Below, piece by piece: positions 6,983-10,104 of a DNA stretch of 10,104 nucleotides. The notes beneath the pieces are model-generated. The model did not search any database and had not been told where the DNA came from. It saw only the letters and a program-made list of their open reading frames with translations. The stretch's first letter is position 1. Every line of letters starts with the position of its first letter. Position numbers and translations under genes: made by a program. Origin of the DNA: Ga0077536 sp043744805 (GTDB lineage: Bacteria; Pseudomonadota; Gammaproteobacteria; Ga0077536); NCBI GenBank assembly GCA_043744805.1, contig JAYTTZ010000073.1:1-10104 (forward strand), given 5' to 3'.

Positions 6983-8152
6983 ATGACGACTCCTACCGAT
7001 TTCACCGAAACCATCACCCAGCTTCGCGACACCGTCGCACGCGTATGCAACGACTTCCCCGGCGAGTACTGGCGGGCCAGGGACCGGGAGCGCGAGTACC
7101 CCACCGAATTCGTCCAGGCCCTGACCGATCTCGGCCTGCTGGCGGCGCTTATTCCGGAAGAGTACGGCGGCAGCGGCCTGCCGTTGTCGATGGGCGCGGA
7201 GATCCTCAAGGCCATCCACGAATTCGGCGGCAACGCCGGTGCGTGCCACGCTCAGATGTACACCATGGGGACCGTGCTCCGGCACGGCAACAAGCAGCAG
7301 AAGGACCAATACCTGCCGCGCATCGCGAGCGGCGAACTGCGCCTGCAGGCCTTCGGCGTGACGGAACCCACCGCCGGCACCGACACCACCAGCATCACGA
7401 CGATGGCGGTGCGTGAAGGCGACCAATACATCGTGAACGGCCAGAAGGTCTGGACCTCCCGCGCCGAGCAGTCCGACCTCATGGTGCTGCTGGCCCGCAC
7501 CACGCCGAAGGATCAAATCAAGAAGCGCACCGAAGGCCTTTCCGTCTTCCTGATCGACATGCAGGAAGCGAAGAAGAACGGCATGACCATCAAGCCCATC
7601 CGCACGATGATCAACCACTCCACCACCGAAGTGTTCTTCGACAACGTGCCGATTCCGGCCAGCAGCCTCATCGGCGAGGAAGGCCTTGGCCTCAAGTACA
7701 TCCTTTCCGGCATGAACGCCGAACGCATCCTGATTGCCGCCGAGTGCATTGGCGACGCGCGCTGGTTCATCAAGAAATCCCGCGACTACGCCTGCGAACG
7801 CAAGGTGTTCGGCCGCCCGATTGGCCAGAACCAGGGCATCCAGTTCCCCATCGCGCGCAACTTCGCCGAAATGCTGACCGCCAACCTGCTGGTCGACCAT
7901 GCCGCCCAGCTCTACGAGCAGGGCAAGCCCTGCGGCACGGAAGCCAACCTCGCCAAGATGATGGCCTCCGAAGCTTCGTGGAATGCCGCGGACGTCTGCA
8001 TGCAGACCTTCGGCGGCTTCGGCGTGGCGGAGGAATACGACGTGGAGCGCAAGTTCCGCGAAGCGCGCCTTTACCGCATCGCGCCGATTTCCACCAACCT
8101 CATCCTGTCGTTCGTGGCCGAGCACGAACTGGGCATGCCCCGCTCGTACTGA
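6983..8152 (+). CDS. Acyl-CoA dehydrogenase family protein
   Basis: This 389-aa flavoenzyme would oxidise an acyl-CoA to the 2,3-enoyl-CoA and pass electrons to electron-transfer flavoprotein. It is the standard length for the family. The N-terminal helical domain covers about 1-118. The FAD/substrate signature AFGVTEPTAGTD lies at 123-134 and KVWTSRAEQSD at 155-165. The C-terminal domain has FGRPIGQNQGIQ (276-287) and QTFGGFGVAEEY (341-352). The catalytic Glu normally found in a YEGT-like motif near the C-terminus is missing: the segment reads LYRIAPIST (363-371). E247 in SGMNAER sits where isovaleryl-CoA and long-chain dehydrogenases carry their catalytic Glu, so it is the likely base (inference). 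The ATG at 6983 fits family N-termini but has only a weak ribosome site. It leads the operon; the aldehyde dehydrogenase gene starts 27 bases after its stop. The substrate is unknown. Confidence 0.93.
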   Translation: MTTPTDFTETITQLRDTVARVCNDFPGEYWRARDREREYPTEFVQALTDLGLLAALIPEEYGGSGLPLSMGAEILKAIHEFGGNAGACHAQMYTMGTVLRHGNKQQKDQYLPRIASGELRLQAFGVTEPTAGTDTTSITTMAVREGDQYIVNGQKVWTSRAEQSDLMVLLARTTPKDQIKKRTEGLSVFLIDMQEAKKNGMTIKPIRTMINHSTTEVFFDNVPIPASSLIGEEGLGLKYILSGMNAERILIAAECIGDARWFIKKSRDYACERKVFGRPIGQNQGIQFPIARNFAEMLTANLLVDHAAQLYEQGKPCGTEANLAKMMASEASWNAADVCMQTFGGFGVAEEYDVERKFREARLYRIAPISTNLILSFVAEHELGMPRSY

Positions 8153-8179
8153 CAACACGCCCAAACGCCGGAGACCGCC

Positions 8180-9670
8180 ATGACTGCCCTGCCCAAGTTC
8201 AACGCCTACATCAACGGCCAGTGGGTGCCACCGTCCGACGGCCGCTACTTCGAGACCGTCAATCCGTACACCGCGAAGGTGTGGGCGGAAGTCGCCCGCT
8301 GCACGCCGGACGACGCCAACCGCGCGGTCGAAGCTGCCCACGCTGCACTAACCACCGGCGAGTGGTCGCGGCTGAACGCCACCCAGCGCGGCGCACTGGT
8401 GCACAGACTGGGCGATCTCATCAAGGACAACGCGCCGGAACTCGCGGAGTACGAAGTGCGCGACAACGGCAAGCTCATCAACGAGATGCTGGCCCAGTGC
8501 AACTACCTCCCACAGTGGTTCTATTACTACGGCGGGCTCGCCGACAAGATTGAAGGCGCGGTCATCCCGATCGACAAGGCCGATATCTTCAACTTCACCC
8601 TGCACGAACCCATCGGCGTGGTGGCGGCCATCACGCCGTGGAATTCCCCGCTGTTGCTGCTGGCGTTCAAGCTCGCGCCCGCCCTGGCTGCAGGCTGCAC
8701 GCTGGTAATCAAGCCGTCCGAATTCACGTCCACCTCCACGCTCAAGCTGATGGAACTCGTGGAGAAGGCCGGCTTCCCGCCTGGGGTGGTGAACGTGGTG
8801 ACGGGCTTCGGCGCGGAAGCGGGCGCCGCCCTCGTCGAGCACCCCAAGGTGGCCAAGGTGGCTTTCACCGGAGGCACTGAATCCGGCGCCTACGTCTACC
8901 AGCAGGCCGCCAAGACGCTCAAGCGCTGCACCCTGGAACTCGGCGGCAAGTCGCCCAACATCGTGTTCGACGATGCGGTGCTCGACGACGCGGTCAAGGG
9001 CGCCATCTCCGGCATCTTCGCCGCCACCGGGCAGACCTGCATCGCGGGTTCCCGCCTGCTGGTCCAGGACGGCATCTACGCTGAATTCGTGAAGCGCCTG
9101 GTCGAGTTCGCCCGCTCCGCCCGCCTGGGCGACCCGATGGACAAGGACACCCAGGTGGGTCCGGTCACCACCCCAGCGCAGTACCAGAAGATCCTGCAGT
9201 ACATCGAGATGGCCAAGGGCGAAGGCGCGGAAGTGTTGCTCGGCGGCGGTCCGGCGAATGGCCCGGAATGCGGCGACAGCAAGTGGTTCGTGCAGCCCAC
9301 CATCTTCGGCGGTGTGCACAACAAGATGCGCATCGCGCAGGAAGAAGTGTTTGGCCCGGTGCTTTCGATCATCCGCTTCAAGACGGAAAAAGAGGCCATC
9401 GAGATTGCCAACGACATCGCCTTCGGGCTCGCCGCCGGGATCTGGACGCAATCGATCAAGCGCGCGCTCACGGTCTCCAAAGCCATCCGCGCCGGTACGA
9501 TCTGGGTCAACACCTACCGCGCGATCAGCTACATGTCGCCGTTCGGCGGCTATAAGATGAGCGGCCTTGGCCGCGAGAACGGCATCGAAGGCATGAAGGA
9601 ATACCTGCAGACCAAGAGCGTGTGGATCTCGACCGCTGCAGACGTGCCGAATCCCTTCGTGATGCGCTAG
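8180..9670 (+). CDS. NAD(P)-dependent aldehyde dehydrogenase
   Basis: This soluble 496-aa enzyme oxidises an aldehyde to its carboxylic acid and is full length for the ALDH superfamily. Visible landmarks are the cofactor-fold residues ITPWNSP (N155), IKPSE (K178, E181) and FTGGTESG (229-236), the general base E253 in LELGGKSPN, and the catalytic nucleophile C287 in GQTCIAGSR. EEVFGPV (388-394) and SPFGGYKMSGLGRE (453-466) follow. E181 next to the cofactor lysine is usually linked with NAD preference, although many such enzymes take both cofactors. The start is supported by GGAG at 8170-8173, six bases before the ATG. The next gene starts 78 bases after the stop, so the three dehydrogenase genes probably form one transcript. 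Its aldehyde may be the product of the downstream alcohol dehydrogenase. The exact substrate cannot be read from sequence. Confidence 0.94.
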   Translation: MTALPKFNAYINGQWVPPSDGRYFETVNPYTAKVWAEVARCTPDDANRAVEAAHAALTTGEWSRLNATQRGALVHRLGDLIKDNAPELAEYEVRDNGKLINEMLAQCNYLPQWFYYYGGLADKIEGAVIPIDKADIFNFTLHEPIGVVAAITPWNSPLLLLAFKLAPALAAGCTLVIKPSEFTSTSTLKLMELVEKAGFPPGVVNVVTGFGAEAGAALVEHPKVAKVAFTGGTESGAYVYQQAAKTLKRCTLELGGKSPNIVFDDAVLDDAVKGAISGIFAATGQTCIAGSRLLVQDGIYAEFVKRLVEFARSARLGDPMDKDTQVGPVTTPAQYQKILQYIEMAKGEGAEVLLGGGPANGPECGDSKWFVQPTIFGGVHNKMRIAQEEVFGPVLSIIRFKTEKEAIEIANDIAFGLAAGIWTQSIKRALTVSKAIRAGTIWVNTYRAISYMSPFGGYKMSGLGRENGIEGMKEYLQTKSVWISTAADVPNPFVMR

Positions 9671-9736
9671 CCGGCGCCCTGATCCCAATCCATCAGTCAG
9701 TTAACAGCGCCCGCGGACCCGGTTCCCAGCGCCAGC

Positions 9737-9742
9737 AAGGAG
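9737..9742 (+). promoter_or_regulatory. Strong ribosome binding site fixing the alcohol dehydrogenase start
   Basis: AAGGAG lies six bases before the ATG at 9749. It is the best Shine-Dalgarno sequence in the window and settles the start over the in-frame ATG seven codons later (9770). Confidence 0.75.
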
Positions 9743-9748
9743 TTCGAG

Positions 9749-10104
9749 ATGAAAGGTCAGATTGCAGTCATGACGGCGCCGGGCCAGCTCGAGTTCCAGG
9801 AATACACCGTGCCGGACCCGGTGCCGGGCGGCCTCATCGCCCGCATCCTGCGCAGCAATGTCTGCGGGACCGAAGTCCACATCTGGTGTGGCCACCACCC
9901 GACCAAGCGCAGCGGCGGCCTCGGCCACGAAGCGGTGGGCATCATCGAGCGCTTGGGCGAGGGCGTGACCACCGATTGCGCGGGCCAGCCCGTGAAGGAA
10001 GGCGATCGCATCGTCTCCACCTATTTCATCCACTGTCGTACCTGCGAACCCTGCCGGCGCGGCCAGCCGCACCTGTGCGAGAACTGCTACCGCTACTGGG
10101 GCCG
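9749..10104 (+). CDS. Zinc-dependent medium-chain alcohol dehydrogenase, 3'-truncated by window edge
   Basis: The first 118 residues of an MDR-superfamily alcohol dehydrogenase, which interconverts an alcohol and an aldehyde or ketone with NAD(P). The GroES-like catalytic domain is clear. CGTEVH gives the catalytic zinc ligand C39, and GHEAVG gives H60 and E61. Four structural-zinc cysteines follow in the CxxCxxCx7C pattern (C96, C99, C102, C110), with an extra C113. The Rossmann domain lies beyond the window. The start codon follows a strong AAGGAG. The 78-base gap after the aldehyde dehydrogenase gene contains no evident terminator, so co-transcription is likely. With that neighbour it suggests alcohol-to-acid oxidation. 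The subfamily (primary alcohol, sorbitol-like or formaldehyde-like) cannot be fixed from this part. Confidence 0.9.
   Translation, partial: MKGQIAVMTAPGQLEFQEYTVPDPVPGGLIARILRSNVCGTEVHIWCGHHPTKRSGGLGHEAVGIIERLGEGVTTDCAGQPVKEGDRIVSTYFIHCRTCEPCRRGQPHLCENCYRYWG

Noticed and set aside
6893..8341. 482-codon open frame on the - strand
   Set aside because: It is antisense to the acyl-CoA dehydrogenase gene and is low-complexity (His, Gly, Val, Ala-rich). It is a shadow of GC-biased third positions in a well-supported family gene.
8348..9688. 446-codon open frame on the - strand
   Set aside because: It is antisense to the aldehyde dehydrogenase gene with no recognisable domain. Same cause: third-position GC bias.
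1..10104. CRISPR arrays, tRNA, rRNA, riboswitches
   Set aside because: No spaced repeat series, tRNA cloverleaf or conserved RNA signature was seen on either strand.

Overview
The window looks like chromosome or genomic-island DNA from a GC-rich proteobacterium, most likely beta- or gamma-. This rests on a CusCBA-type tripartite efflux system (which needs an outer membrane), Shine-Dalgarno-led genes joined by ATGA overlaps, and the strong G/C third-position bias of the right half. I cannot name the genus.

Left block (1-5593, + strand): a heavy-metal resistance operon. It holds the 3' part of a TolC/CusC-type outer-membrane factor cut by the window edge, a complete CusB-type periplasmic adaptor, and a complete CusA-type RND pump. 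Both junctions are 4-bp ATGA overlaps, so the three are translationally coupled. The adaptor keeps the three-methionine Cu/Ag site of CusB, and the pump keeps the periplasmic Met triad (573/623/672) and the proton-relay residues (D405, E939) of E. coli CusA. The substrate is therefore predicted to be Cu(I)/Ag(I) rather than Zn/Co/Cd. No cusF, cusR or cusS lies inside the window.

Middle (5594-6982): a patchwork. A single-domain EamA (DMT) permease lies on the - strand, convergent with the pump gene. Its upstream region has inverted repeats, then a stretch that looks like the end of a decayed insertion element (about 6207-6405). This abuts the C-terminal remnant of a LysR-type regulator that has lost its DNA-binding half. 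A GC-rich hairpin with a T-run closes the regulator remnant.

Right block (6983-10104, + strand): a catabolic operon of acyl-CoA dehydrogenase, NAD(P)-dependent aldehyde dehydrogenase and a zinc-dependent alcohol dehydrogenase cut by the right edge. Together they could oxidise an alcohol to an aldehyde to an acid and desaturate the corresponding acyl-CoA. The substrate is not evident, and no CoA ligase is in view.

Nothing here is a clearly new system. The points most worth a second look are the scarred lysR/insertion-element junction, the Met-rich tail on the adaptor, and the unassigned oxidation operon whose acyl-CoA dehydrogenase lacks the usual C-terminal catalytic glutamate.
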